Under the pieces are notes generated by a model. The model did not search any database. It worked only from the letters and a program-made list of their open reading frames with translations, and was not told where the DNA came from. Source: Thalassomonas actiniarum (GTDB lineage Bacteria; Pseudomonadota; Gammaproteobacteria; Enterobacterales; Alteromonadaceae). From it: 64,000 bases of DNA. The stretch lies in NCBI RefSeq assembly GCF_000948975.2, contig NZ_CP059735.1, positions 2,790,001-2,854,000 of the forward strand, given 5' to 3'. Both the position numbers and the translations under genes were made by a program. Shown here one piece after another: positions 18,136 through 26,761 of this stretch (position 1 is the stretch's first letter; each line of letters begins with the position of its first letter).

Positions 18136-18999
18136 TTGACGAATATTGAAGTTACATTAGTAAACTCATTTACTGAAAATGGAAAAGGCGGAAACCCTGC
18201 TGGTGTTGTTCTTAACGCTGACCAGCTGTCGGATGCTCAAAAACTAAAAATTGCACAAGCAGTAGGGTATTCAGAAACGGCTTTTGTTTCCAGTGATGAC
18301 GAAGTTGATTATGAGGTCTCTTTCTTTACTACAACGGGAGAAGTCGACTTTTGTGGCCATGCTACGCTCGCTACTTTTTCAACTATGTACAAAAAGGGCC
18401 TTATTGCAGCGGGCTCTTATATTCAACGCACAAAAGCTGGAATATTACCTGTGTCCATTGAGCCAGATGGTAAGGTAGTCATGGACCAGCAATTACCTCA
18501 AAAATTAGATAGCTTTTCATATCAAGAAATTTCAAATGTTATTGGCATTGAAAGTCATATACTCGCAAGCACGAAGTTACCTATTGAAGTTGTTTCGACA
18601 GGGCTGCCTGATGTGATTATTCCTGTGCCTAACGGCTATTTAGATGTAATAGTGCCTGATGATGAACTGATCGCGGGCTTCTGCAAAAAGCATAAAGTTG
18701 TTGGTTTTCATGTTTTTGAGCTTTGTGATCCGGAAAGTGAACTTACGGCAAGCTGTCGTAATTTTGCGCCATTATTTGGTATCTCAGAAGAATCCGCTAC
18801 AGGTAGCTCTAGTGGGGCTTTAGCGTGTTATCTTACCGAACATCTAACTTTAGGTAGTGATTATGTTTTTGAACAAGGCAGGGCTATGAATTGTACTTCA
18901 ATAATTACGGCATCTGTTAAGTCTGATAATTCAACGGTAATCAATGTAAAGGTTGGTGGTTTTGCAAGTAATATCGATACAGTGGCCATCTCCGTATAA
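18136..18999 (+). CDS. PhzF-family isomerase/epimerase-like protein
   Basis: A 287-aa member of the PhzF fold (two diaminopimelate-epimerase-like halves). Seen: GNPAGVV (19-25), the catalytic Glu47 in YSETAFV, CGHATLA (73-79) and the C-half RNFAPLFGISEESATGSSSGALACYL. In PhzF itself the Glu drives isomerisation of DHHA in phenazine synthesis. No other phenazine gene is present, so the substrate is unknown and a generic isomerase is the safest call. The start is TTG, with GAGG about ten bases upstream; no ATG fits. The coding sequence is noticeably more AT-rich than the pol II gene before it, suggesting acquisition. It is single and followed by a 120-base gap. Confidence 0.88.
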   Translation: MTNIEVTLVNSFTENGKGGNPAGVVLNADQLSDAQKLKIAQAVGYSETAFVSSDDEVDYEVSFFTTTGEVDFCGHATLATFSTMYKKGLIAAGSYIQRTKAGILPVSIEPDGKVVMDQQLPQKLDSFSYQEISNVIGIESHILASTKLPIEVVSTGLPDVIIPVPNGYLDVIVPDDELIAGFCKKHKVVGFHVFELCDPESELTASCRNFAPLFGISEESATGSSSGALACYLTEHLTLGSDYVFEQGRAMNCTSIITASVKSDNSTVINVKVGGFASNIDTVAISV

Positions 19000-19121
19000 C
19001 TAGGCGCTCAAATGCAAATGTACTGTTCGCACTTTTTACAAAGAGCGGTAAAAACCGCAGCCGGCATATTTCCACTTCGCTTGGCATAAATACTACCCCG
19101 CCTCAGGCATAGGAGAATTTT

Positions 19122-20171
19122 TTGGAAATTAGGAAGTTAAACACTTTGCGGGGCATAGCCGCAATAATCGTTTTCTTAACTCACTTTAGTGATATTACCA
19201 ATTGGCTTGATGGTGCTTTAGGTGGCGGCTCAGGAGCATATGGTGTGATGCTCTTCTTCTTATTGAGTGGATTTTTAATGTCTTATCTCTATTTAGACAG
19301 AGAGTTTAATAAGGCTAATATCAAGGCTTATTTTTTAGCCCGAGCCGCCAGGGTGCTCCCCTTGTACCTGGCTATTGTTTTCTGCTCCTATTTTTTATCT
19401 CTGGCAGATAATAACAGTTTATATAACATACCTGACTTTAATACGTTATTAGGGCACTTATTCTTTATATATGGTGAAAGTGTCCTTTGGTCGATTCCTC
19501 CGGAAATACAGTTTTATTTCATTTTTATTATTTTTTGGGCATTTGCGAAGAGCAGGACCGGTTATATTTATCTGTCTATCTTTGCCGTTATGATTTTTCT
19601 ATTTTTAACCAATTTTCCGCGGATAAGTGGTGACATTAACGGTGTCCCATATAACGTTTTTAACGTGCTAAGAAGCTTACCTTTCTTTTTCGTTGGGGTT
19701 ATCTTTGGCATGCACTATAAATCCTTAAAAACCCCGGACTACCTTAGAAAACATTGGTTCATATTGGCGCTTTGTTTAATTCCGTTAATGTATCCCGGGC
19801 TGAGTCCTGTTACTTCCGATGCCAAAAGAAAAATGTGGCTAAGCTACGAAGTACTGCTTGTAATGAGCTCGGTCTTCTTTTGCATAGTATTCTTAGTGCC
19901 CAATAATAATATTTTATTAGCTAATAAGTTTGGTGACTTCATTGGAAAGATATCTTACTCCTTGTATTTGTTGCATATGCCAATAATTGCAAAAGTAAAT
20001 CAGTTTGATTTATCCATTGAGTTCAAGCTGTTAATGTCTTTTGTATTAAGTATTTTTGCGGCATATATATCGTTTAGGTACTTTGAGAGGCCTGTTGCAA
20101 AGTTAATACGAAGCGCAGCATCTGACAAATCAAGTCAGCAGGACGCCAGCAAAGCTGTGACCTCCGCTTGA
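19122..20171 (+). CDS. Acyltransferase 3 family membrane protein (OafA/YrhL-like)
   Basis: A 349-aa polytopic membrane protein with about ten hydrophobic spans. The N-terminus carries the family signature: KLNTLRGIAAIIVFLTHF with the catalytic-type RGIAA and a His in span 1, then FFLLSGFLMSYLY, a RAARVLPLY segment and a C-terminal SYSLYLLHMPI followed by FERP. The family transfers acyl (often acetyl) groups from the inner side to glycans or other acceptors in the envelope. No polysaccharide cluster is adjacent, so the acceptor is unknown. Start TTG with AGGAGA six bases upstream. AT-rich like its PhzF-like neighbour; part of a run of single accessory genes. Confidence 0.9.
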   Translation: MEIRKLNTLRGIAAIIVFLTHFSDITNWLDGALGGGSGAYGVMLFFLLSGFLMSYLYLDREFNKANIKAYFLARAARVLPLYLAIVFCSYFLSLADNNSLYNIPDFNTLLGHLFFIYGESVLWSIPPEIQFYFIFIIFWAFAKSRTGYIYLSIFAVMIFLFLTNFPRISGDINGVPYNVFNVLRSLPFFFVGVIFGMHYKSLKTPDYLRKHWFILALCLIPLMYPGLSPVTSDAKRKMWLSYEVLLVMSSVFFCIVFLVPNNNILLANKFGDFIGKISYSLYLLHMPIIAKVNQFDLSIEFKLLMSFVLSIFAAYISFRYFERPVAKLIRSAASDKSSQQDASKAVTSA

Positions 20172-20199
20172 GCGGTTAGTTGCCTGAATAGGCGTTTTA

Positions 20200-20457
20200 A
20201 TGCATTTTTGGCAAACAGTAAAGAATGCAACGAAAGATCGCGAACCGACTTTTTTGATTCATAAAGAAAGTAGTCCTGCTTAAACAACTTTTAAGGCTTT
20301 ACCTAAATCGAAGGTATCAGAAGTATTCTTTTACGAGCAACCTGAAAACATTTTCACAGAGTCCTGGGATATACCTTGGGAAGCGGTGAAGTTAAACCAG
20401 AAGTTGAAGAAAAGGAAACCTCTGTTTGCTAAGTTCTTCGGTGCTTTTTCAAAATAG
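20200..20457 (+). pseudogene. Broken small gene with an in-frame TAA
   Basis: One reading frame of 86 codons (from an ATG at 20200 to TAG at 20455-20457) is interrupted by a TAA after 27 codons. The first part reads MHFWQTVKNATKDREPTF and so on, the second ends in a basic tail LKKRKPLFAKFFGAFSK. The continuous frame either side of the stop and the homologous second copy of its 3' end at 21294-21358 suggest a decayed gene rather than noise. I do not recognise the family. The frames that follow it to 20782 show nothing convincing. Confidence 0.4.
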
Positions 20458-20463
20458 AGATAT
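20399..20463 (+). repeat. 3' gene-end repeat, copy A
   Basis: A 65-base segment including the last codons and stop of the broken gene above matches 21294-21358 at about 54 of 65 positions. The match keeps the reading frame and the TAG stop (LKKRKPLFAKFFGAFSK against LKKRKSLLTKCFGIFLK). Confidence 0.7.
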
Positions 20464-20782
20464 GTACCATTGGCATTTTACAAAAAATTAAGGACACCTT
20501 GCTGGTTAAATAAACCTGAACTTGAGGTTTATAAAACCTTAGAAACCCCTCTCAAATTAATCATAAATAAAGACCATTTCCCTGTTGCTTTAGCCAGTTT
20601 AATAGTCTTTATTTATAGTGCTATCCATTCAACAAAGGAGAGCACTTACCTCAATATTTTCTATTCAAGCACCGCTGTTATCATGCAAGTGAAGCTATAA
20701 CAGCATTAATCAAAGTCGCAACCCCTGAATGCTACCAACATCCAGAGGTCGCTAACCACAACGAACTACACTGGAGTACGTC

Positions 20783-21052
20783 ATGGCTGAGTATCATCAT
20801 ACGTCAGAGCCAGGCTCGGCAAAAGTAAAATATCCTATTTATCGACAACTTACCGTGTTGGAGACCACCTGCGAGTCAGCAGGCAAAACCCGCGGCATCG
20901 GCATTAACTATGTTCCGGTTCATCTTGAACCTTGCCTTGTGCTCAGGGGCAAGTGGCTGCGGCAGGCGGGTTTTCCTGTTGGCCACAAAGTCAGTGTCGT
21001 GATAAATCAGCAAGAAATTATCATTAAACCTAAGCACGTCACGCCAGGATAA
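20783..21052 (+). CDS. SymE-type toxin (type I toxin-antitoxin)
   Basis: An 89-aa protein whose C-terminal half has the SymE core: LEPCLVLRGKWLRQAGFPVG followed by a beta-rich AbrB-like end (KVSVVINQQEIIIKP). The N-half RQLTVLETTCES resembles the first strand. SymE in E. coli is an SOS-induced toxin, repressed by an antisense RNA, SymR; it has since been linked to nucleoid condensation. Here TGGAG precedes the ATG. An antisense RNA over the 5' end would be expected but I cannot see a definite promoter for it. Shorter than E. coli SymE (113 aa), as are many family members. Located in the accessory tract, between two copies of a degenerate gene fragment. Confidence 0.8.
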   Translation: MAEYHHTSEPGSAKVKYPIYRQLTVLETTCESAGKTRGIGINYVPVHLEPCLVLRGKWLRQAGFPVGHKVSVVINQQEIIIKPKHVTPG

Positions 21053-21065
21053 GCTGATGTAGAGT

Positions 21066-21091
21066 CGGCCACCGAAAAGCAGGCCGTTTTT
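21066..21091 (+). terminator. Terminator after the SymE-type gene
   Basis: CGGCC and GGCCG arms around an eleven-base loop, then a run of five T, 14 bases after the stop. Confidence 0.6.
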
Positions 21092-21476
21092 ATTGATAAG
21101 CAATAAGCCGGGCGGCAGCTGTTAACCACTGCCAGCCTGGCTTAACCACCAACACTATTTTCGGTCATCCGTATTTTTGTTTTACTGAAACCGGATGATT
21201 TTACAGTAAAATAAGTTATTTCCGTTGTCTTTTACCGTCTGCGTGATATTGTCATCCGCATAAATAAATTTAGGTGTGTTCAAGCCAGGTTTGAGAAGTT
21301 GAAGAAAAGGAAATCTCTACTTACTAAGTGCTTTGGTATTTTTTTGAAATAGAGACATTTTCATCGGCAGTTAACAGGTGACTATTTTAATGAACAACCT
21401 GCTTGGTGTTTAAAGGGTAATTTAAATCACGAAGGCAAACCGAGATAACAATGCAAGTATTGAGACAAGGCGTAGT
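21092..21476. other. Non-coding stretch with a relic gene end
   Basis: Between the SymE terminator and the GNAT gene no gene is visible. It contains the second copy of the 3' gene fragment (21294-21358) and otherwise AT-rich sequence with stops in all frames. Confidence 0.5.
21294..21358 (+). repeat. 3' gene-end repeat, copy B
   Basis: Homologous to 20399-20463, with the same frame and stop codon (TAG at 21350-21352). Nothing upstream continues the frame as a gene, so this is a detached gene end left by a duplication or rearrangement around the SymE gene. Confidence 0.65.
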
Positions 21477-21923
21477 ATGATAACAAAACTTGAAAATTCG
21501 AATGAGATTGTTGCCAGTCAAATTTATAGTATTTTTCAAAACTCTTATAAAGTTGAAGCCCAACTTATCGGTGTTGTTGATTTTCCGCCACTATCACGAA
21601 GTGTTAAAGACATAGCCAATTCAAAAACTGATTTTTATGGTTTTAGTGATAATAATTGTCTCGCCGCCATTATTGAAATAACAGTCGAAGACAAGCACCT
21701 GGAAATTCATAGTTTAACCGTTGACCCAATGTTTTTTAGAAAAGGTCTCGCAGGCAAATTGATAAGTTATGCACTGGAAGCCTTTGACTATACCGATGCC
21801 ACTGTAGAAACCGCTGTTGTCAATGAGCCGGCAATTAATTTATACAAGAAACATGGTTTTGTTGAGTTTAAAAGGTGGACCCCGTCACATGGCATTGAAA
21901 AACTCGCTATGTCGGTTCAATAA
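21477..21923 (+). CDS. GNAT family N-acetyltransferase
   Basis: A 148-aa single-domain acetyltransferase. The acetyl-CoA binding motif A is seen at LEIHSLTVDPMFFRKGLAGKLI (R/K-G-x-G/A type) and motif B at the C-terminus as NEPAINLYKKHGFVEFKRW. The substrate cannot be told; the family acetylates amines from antibiotics to protein N-termini. The start is the ATG at 21477; no strong ribosome binding site is visible. AT-rich and followed by a segment (TCGCACTTTTTAC at 21962) that also occurs after the PhzF-like gene. Confidence 0.85.
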   Translation: MITKLENSNEIVASQIYSIFQNSYKVEAQLIGVVDFPPLSRSVKDIANSKTDFYGFSDNNCLAAIIEITVEDKHLEIHSLTVDPMFFRKGLAGKLISYALEAFDYTDATVETAVVNEPAINLYKKHGFVEFKRWTPSHGIEKLAMSVQ

Positions 21924-22035
21924 ACTCTTTTGCCAACGCATAAAATGAATTCGCCAACCCGTCGCACTTTTTACTTGCGCAAAAATATCAGCAGAACCAA
22001 CTGCTTAACCTTGGTGCTATATAGGGGGTATATGT

Positions 22036-22863
22036 ATGACCTGTCTTGATGAGCAATTTAATCTCCGTAAGCGACATCCTCTGGGCAGAGTCCATTTGTT
22101 AGCGAATAAGCTACAAAGCTGTGTGGCAAGATTAACTTTAAGGAAATCGTTGGATATCAGCTATGGTCATAGCTCAGGTGAGAAAGTGGATATATTTCCC
22201 GCAGCGCACCCTAATGCACCGGTGTTTTTTTTCATTCATGGCGGGTATTTCAGGGCGCTCGACAAAAGACAGTACAACTATATTGCGAAACCTTTTGTGG
22301 CTGCAGGATGTACGGTCGTTTTAATCAATTATGACTTGGCTCCTGCGGTTAGCGTGAAGGACATTATCGGGCAGAATATAAAGGCATTTAAGTGGGTTCG
22401 CGAGAATATTAGTCGCTGGAATGGCAATCCCGGGAATATCGTTTTATGCGGGCATTCGGTAGGGGCCTTCCTTGTCGCAAAGATCCTTGAATTTGACTGG
22501 GAGCAGGAGGTGCGGCAGTCGATATCAGGCGCTGCTTTGCTCAGCGGACTATATGATTTATCTAATATGAAACAGTCATACTTAAACAAGTCTGTGAGAC
22601 TGTCAGATGATGACGTCGCAACCTTAAGCCCAATGTTTGCCGATACAAGTGGCTTTCCATCTGTAATAGTTGCTGTGGGCGAAGATGAAACCGAAGAGTT
22701 TGTTGAACAGTCACAAACGTATGCTAAGAAGTTACAGGCATCTAAAAGCTTGGATGAGTGCCTGCTTTTAAAAAGTAAAAATCATTACACAGTATCTCGC
22801 CTGCTTGGCAACAGGAATAATGCCTTGATGAAAAAAATACTCGGTATGTGTGCTGTAAATTAA
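22036..22863 (+). CDS. Alpha/beta hydrolase (esterase/arylformamidase-like)
   Basis: A 275-aa alpha/beta hydrolase. The oxyanion motif HGG is in FFIHGGYFRALDK (about 71), the nucleophile elbow GHSVG around residue 140, an acidic residue in VAVGEDETEE and the His in SKNHYTVSRLL complete the triad. The fold-3 (HGG) type and NYDLAPAV segment resemble carboxylesterases and arylformamidases (kynurenine formamidase). No tryptophan catabolic gene is nearby, so function is open. Cytoplasmic: no signal peptide. Start ATG at 22036 with AGGGGGT upstream; an overlapping ATG at 22032 is out of frame. Confidence 0.85.
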   Translation: MTCLDEQFNLRKRHPLGRVHLLANKLQSCVARLTLRKSLDISYGHSSGEKVDIFPAAHPNAPVFFFIHGGYFRALDKRQYNYIAKPFVAAGCTVVLINYDLAPAVSVKDIIGQNIKAFKWVRENISRWNGNPGNIVLCGHSVGAFLVAKILEFDWEQEVRQSISGAALLSGLYDLSNMKQSYLNKSVRLSDDDVATLSPMFADTSGFPSVIVAVGEDETEEFVEQSQTYAKKLQASKSLDECLLLKSKNHYTVSRLLGNRNNALMKKILGMCAVN

Positions 22864-23420
22864 ATAGTGTAATAGTGCATAACAAAGCCAGCCGCAGACT
22901 CGATATGTTTTCTACTAATCCAGGCGGTTCCCGAGAAACCTAAAAACAACAATACCATGTTTTAAACTGAAAGAGCTGATTATATCTGAGCAGCTTAGTT
23001 AGTGACTGTTCAGTTCAGGAGACCTGATTAAGTTCGGCGTTTTTCTGGTTAAGCCTGAGCATCATCAGCCACTTTCTATTCATAAACTATTACAATTTCA
23101 AGCGTTTAATTTCTTATGTTTTGAGTATCCAATAGAATTCACTATCGTAGTGAATTCTATTTGATACTCAACATTTATTTACGGGACATGGACAAAATGA
23201 AACGCATTAAAGTCTTTTGTTAAGTGTGCGCTCCAATTCAAAGGGAAAGCACACATTTTAATATTCTTCATTCAGTCATTGTTGCAGTAACAGCTGTTTT
23301 TGCCGGGCTTGTTCTATCTTCTCCCATAGTAAATACATGTGCTTTCATGTGATGGTACTATAAGCCTAAATGCAAGCTCCCCCTTCGCCCTGGGGAGATG
23401 AATAAACGATAAGGTTCTCC
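22864..23420. other. Intergenic stretch with a large hairpin
   Basis: 557 bases without a recognisable gene. Main visible feature is the near-perfect hairpin at 23122-23170. After it a 10-codon frame (MDKMKRIKVFC-stop) is followed by a GTGTGC/GCACAC stem, too short to call. The first bases after the hydrolase stop (CATAACAAAGC) recall integron attC ends but no full site is present. Confidence 0.45.
23122..23170. repeat. 49-base near-perfect inverted repeat
   Basis: Arms of 23 bases (23122-23144 and 23148-23170) are complementary at 22 positions around a TCG loop; the inner part contains GAATTCACTA/TAGTGAATTC. It could be a transcript end for the hydrolase gene, or a relic of a small inverted-repeat element. 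Confidence 0.7.
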
Positions 23421-23816
23421 ATGTTCGAAGTGATAGAAAAAGTAGTTGATGTCGATAATTTTATTCGCCTGAGAAACATAACCGGGTTAACCCCCAGACC
23501 CAGGGAAGCAGCAATAAAAGCCTTGCCCAACAGTCTTTATGGCGTACATATTAAGCTAGACAATCAAGTGGTTGCCATGGGGCGTATCGTCGGTGACGGC
23601 GCGTTAAATTTCGATATTGTCGATATTGCCGTTCAACCTGAATTCCAGGGGCAGGGCCTAGGTCGGCAGATCATGCAGCATATTATGGACTATTTAGAGC
23701 AGCAGGCGCCCAAAGGTGCGTATATCTGTCTGATGGCCGATGTGCCGGCGCTTTATGAAAAATTTGGTTTTAAACTTTCCAGGCCCCGCAGTGAAGGCAT
23801 GTATATTGTTAAATAA
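23421..23816 (+). CDS. GNAT family N-acetyltransferase
   Basis: A 131-aa acetyltransferase. Motif A is canonical: IVDIAVQPEFQGQGLGRQIM (Q-x-x-G-x-G/A), followed by the C-terminal ADVPALYEKFGF. The N-terminal VDNFIRLRNITGLTPRPREAA is typical of small bacterial GNATs annotated only by fold. Substrate unknown. AAGG lies a few bases before the ATG. Not closely similar to the other GNAT at 21.5 kb, so the two are independent acquisitions or ancient genes. Confidence 0.88.
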   Translation: MFEVIEKVVDVDNFIRLRNITGLTPRPREAAIKALPNSLYGVHIKLDNQVVAMGRIVGDGALNFDIVDIAVQPEFQGQGLGRQIMQHIMDYLEQQAPKGAYICLMADVPALYEKFGFKLSRPRSEGMYIVK

Positions 23817-23883
23817 ACCTCTGGCCAGATCCGGTATTTGCTTCGTATACTCATGTTAATTATTCACAGAATTTATTTAAATC

Positions 23884-24357
23884 ATGAAAATAATCAGTGT
23901 CTTGTTAACGCTTTTTTTCGGTTTTTTCTGCTCGTCTGTTGATGCCCAGCCTTGCCACTCACTCAGAGCCGTTGACTGGCTGCTCGGAAGCTGGAGTGGG
24001 GTTGATGGCAATAATGTGGTCATCGAATCATGGCAGAAAGTGAGCCCCTTGACTTATGAAGGGACGGGGGAGACGAGATCTAAAGCGTAAAATGCCCTTA
24101 AAGGCAGCGAGTCGATGAGGCTTGTTGAAATGTCGAATCACGTTTTCTACCTGGCAAAAGTGAGACATAACAAGCTTGCTGTCCCGTTTAAGCTCACCCG
24201 GTGTTCAAAACGTAGTGCCGTTTTTGAAAATCCGGAGCATGATTTTCCTAAAAAGTTACACTATCAGCTTCAGAGCGAGAATAAATTAACCGTGACCGTC
24301 AGTAATGGCCAAGATAAAAGTTTTACCATCAATTATGATAAGCAGGATGCCGGTTAA
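23884..24357 (+). pseudogene. DUF6265-like secreted protein gene with an in-frame TAA
   Basis: A 157-codon frame interrupted by one TAA at 24088-24090. The first part has a signal peptide (ending SSVDA) and VDWLLGSWSG; the part after the stop, in the same frame, has RLVEMSNHVFYLAKV and AVFENPEHDFPKKLHY, the signature end of DUF6265-type proteins. Because both halves match one family continuously, a single substitution (for example CAA or GAA to TAA) explains the break. A sequencing error is possible. Function of the family is unknown. Confidence 0.75.
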
Positions 24358-24385
24358 CCGGCAGGTAAGGTTGTAAGGAAGTTTT

Positions 24386-24751
24386 ATGTTAATTGTTGGC
24401 GCGCTTTTACTGATTATTATTGGCTTCATCCATTCTTTTTTGGGCGAAAAGTATATTTTGATCCGTTTATTTCGGCGGGATAATTTACCTAAATTGCTCG
24501 GCAGCGATTGGTTTACCAAGCGTGTGTTAAGGTTTGCATGGCATTTAACCACGCTTGCCTGGTGGGGCTTTGGTGCTATCTTGTATGTGTTGTCCAAGCC
24601 ACAAGCAAATATCCAGGGGGAAATCTTGGTGATCATAACCCTGGTATTTGCTTTGAGCGGACTGGTGTCATTGCTATTTTCACGTGGTAAGCATTTGTCG
24701 TGGATGTGCTTTTTTGCCATCGCTTTTACCAGTTATTACGGTATGGGATGA
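24386..24751 (+). CDS. Small integral membrane protein, unknown function
   Basis: A 121-aa hydrophobic protein with four likely membrane spans (about 1-17, 48-67, 77-97, 103-119) and a basic loop between the first two (RLFRRDNLPKLL). A His-Ser-Phe stretch near the N-terminus (GFIHSFLGEKYIL) is conserved-looking. AAGGAAG upstream of the ATG supports the start. I do not recognise a named family. It follows the broken DUF6265-like gene by 28 bases and could have been co-transcribed with it. Confidence 0.7.
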   Translation: MLIVGALLLIIIGFIHSFLGEKYILIRLFRRDNLPKLLGSDWFTKRVLRFAWHLTTLAWWGFGAILYVLSKPQANIQGEILVIITLVFALSGLVSLLFSRGKHLSWMCFFAIAFTSYYGMG

Positions 24752-24812
24752 GCTGACGGGGTTGTTTGTCAAAAGGCGGCTTTTGATGAAGGTAATTTTG
24801 CCTGTGATGGCA

Positions 24813-24844
24813 TTTGACCTGAGCACTTGTAGGCTCAGGTCAAA
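24813..24844. terminator. Bidirectional hairpin between convergent genes
   Basis: Perfect 12-base arms TTTGACCTGAGC and GCTCAGGTCAAA around an eight-base loop, between the membrane protein gene and the convergent secreted protein gene. Confidence 0.65.
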
Positions 24845-24878
24845 GGTAGAGTTAGCTAAACTTTAGCTTGTCAGTTGA

Positions 24879-25196
24879 TTACTGATAAGATTTGCAAGTA
24901 ACCGACTCCAGGATGGCATAACAGCGATTGGCGCTGCCGCTGTCTTTGGCAACCCAGCGACCGTCGGCATAGTTTAAAAAGGTCATTTCGTCTTCACCGC
25001 AACTTGATGTGAAAGTGACGGCATCGGCAAAACCTTTTGAGCGGCAAAAACCATAAGCATTGTAGGCGCCGCTCCAGATAGAAAGTGACCAGCCATAATC
25101 GTTTACGGCATTAACATTATCAAATACCACTTCACGTGCCTGGGCAGCAGAAGTCAGACCAACAATTAACGCAGCACCTAGTAAAAGCTTTTTCAT
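24879..25196 (-). CDS. Small secreted protein, unknown function
   Basis: A 105-aa protein with a clear signal peptide (MKKLLLGAALIVGLTSAAQA, cut after residue 20). The mature part has four Cys (FCRSKGF, SSCGED, NRCYAI, VTCKSY), enough for two disulfides, and an aromatic/glycine-rich segment GWSLSIWSGAYNAYGF. Expected in the periplasm or outside. A ribosome binding site (AAGGAAAA) is close to the ATG. No family recognised. It is single, convergent with the membrane protein gene and divergent from the broken serine hydrolase gene. Confidence 0.7.
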   Translation of the reverse strand: MKKLLLGAALIVGLTSAAQAREVVFDNVNAVNDYGWSLSIWSGAYNAYGFCRSKGFADAVTFTSSCGEDEMTFLNYADGRWVAKDSGSANRCYAILESVTCKSYQ

Positions 25197-25449
25197 TTTT
25201 ATTTTCCTTTTTTAAATCATCTGTGAATAGTTGTCGCAATCCATTTCCATTGCGCAAGCATATAATCCCAGCTGATTATTTCAGTTCGAGGTCGATGGTA
25301 TTGCAGTTTGGTTACCGAGATAGTTAATGATGGAATAATTACGAAATTAAGATACATCGTTGATTATATTGGTTTTTAGCTGTTTTGGTTCACCTGTTAG
25401 CCGGCTGTGTTTACCCAGGTTCAGGGGAAGTCTTTTACAGGAAGGAAGT

Positions 25450-26558
25450 ATGTTGAAAAATATTGTCATGGCATTATGGCTGCTTATTTACAGCCATGCC
25501 GGGAATGCCGGACAGGTAAATGAGCTGACTGAAAAAATAGATCATCACCTGCAACAATATGTCAAGACGGAAGGTTTTCGGGGGGCTGTGCTGGTTGCCC
25601 GGGCGGGGAAAACCTTGTTTAAAGCGGCATATGGCAATGCCGATGACAGTAAAAACATTGCCAATACTACCGATAAAAAATTTCTGATAGGTTCTCTGAC
25701 GAAATCTTTCATCGCCGTTACCGTGATGACGCTGGTGGAGGAGGGCAAATTGGCTTTACATGCACCGCTGGTAAACTACATTCCCCAACTCAAAAAAAGT
25801 TTAGCCAAAGACTTAACCTTGCATCTGCTGCTTAAGCACCAGTCGGGCTTAGTGCCGCATTTGGAGAGGATTGTTGATTTTGAGGAAAAGGATATTTCAC
25901 CGGCGGAAATTTTAACCATTATCAATAGCAGCGAGTTGGCCTTTAAGCCCGCCAGCCAGTACCAGTATGCTAATTTGAATTATCACCTGGCGGCCATTGC
26001 GATAGAAAATGTGACCGGTAAAAGCTATGGCCAGGTACTGCAGGAGAAAATTTTCTCACCGCTGAAGATGAGCAACTCAGGGGTTGAACGTTTAAGCTAT
26101 ATTCCTAAGAACAGGGCAAAGGGTTACCGTAAAGGTTTTTTCGGTGTCAACCGGGATGAAAATATTGTTTCCTATGCCCTGGGGTCGGGTGATATCTATT
26201 CCACGGTGGATGATTTATTTGCCCGGGAGCAGGCGCTTTACGGTACTCAACTTTTGTCTGAAAAAGCAAACAGCAGCTTTTTTCACCGGCAGGTGAAGCC
26301 TATGGCAATTATGGTTATGGCTTTCGAATTGAAAAGTATCAGCGGGTTAACGGCATCGAAGATAAAGGGACACTGACCAGGCATGGCGGCTCTATGGATG
26401 GCTTTTTAGCAAATCTTCACCGTTATACCGATGATAAGCTGACGGTGATCATATTAGCCAATATCCGCTCTTTTCCTATCAGGGATTTAACCTTTGAAAT
26501 AAAAGAACTGGCTTTGGGAGGAGCTGTTGGTCAGCGCGACCGTAAGGTCTTTGAATAG
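25450..26558 (+). pseudogene. Serine hydrolase of the beta-lactamase/PBP4* family, frameshifted
   Basis: An S12-type serine hydrolase (D-alanyl-D-alanine carboxypeptidase/class C beta-lactamase fold). Frame 1 from the ATG at 25450 (AGGAAGG upstream) has a signal peptide, the nucleophile motif SLTK (IGSLTKSF), the second motif YANLNY and continues to about 26300. There the frame shifts by one base: NYGYGFRIEKYQR and the third motif RHGGSMDGF are read only in another frame, which ends with TAG at 26556-26558. A one-base loss near 26299-26301 restores a single protein of normal length (about 370 aa). Either a true frameshift mutation or an assembly error. A longer reading frame to the left (25360) lacks a ribosome binding site. 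Confidence 0.85.
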
Positions 26559-26761
26559 GAGATAGTTCCATGCTGGTATGTGTCTAACTAAATAGTTACC
26601 GCTTCTTTGCGCCGTGTTTGATAAAAATAATGGGTGCACTCGGCGGCGTTTCAGGGTATAAAGAGTTCTAGATGGCTAGATAGCTGAATTGAAGGCGGAG
26701 AACGTTTGAAATTCAGCGGGTCTGTGTATGCAGATCTGGTAAAGAGACGACAGGAAAGGGT

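Noticed and set aside
20470-20700. 76-codon frame starting with TTG
   Set aside because: No ribosome binding site, no family resemblance, and it lies in decayed sequence after a broken gene.
26640-26760. Possible small RNA or promoter structure before metC
   Set aside because: Only short imperfect repeats (CTAGATGGCTAGATAG); no stable structure or met-box pattern.
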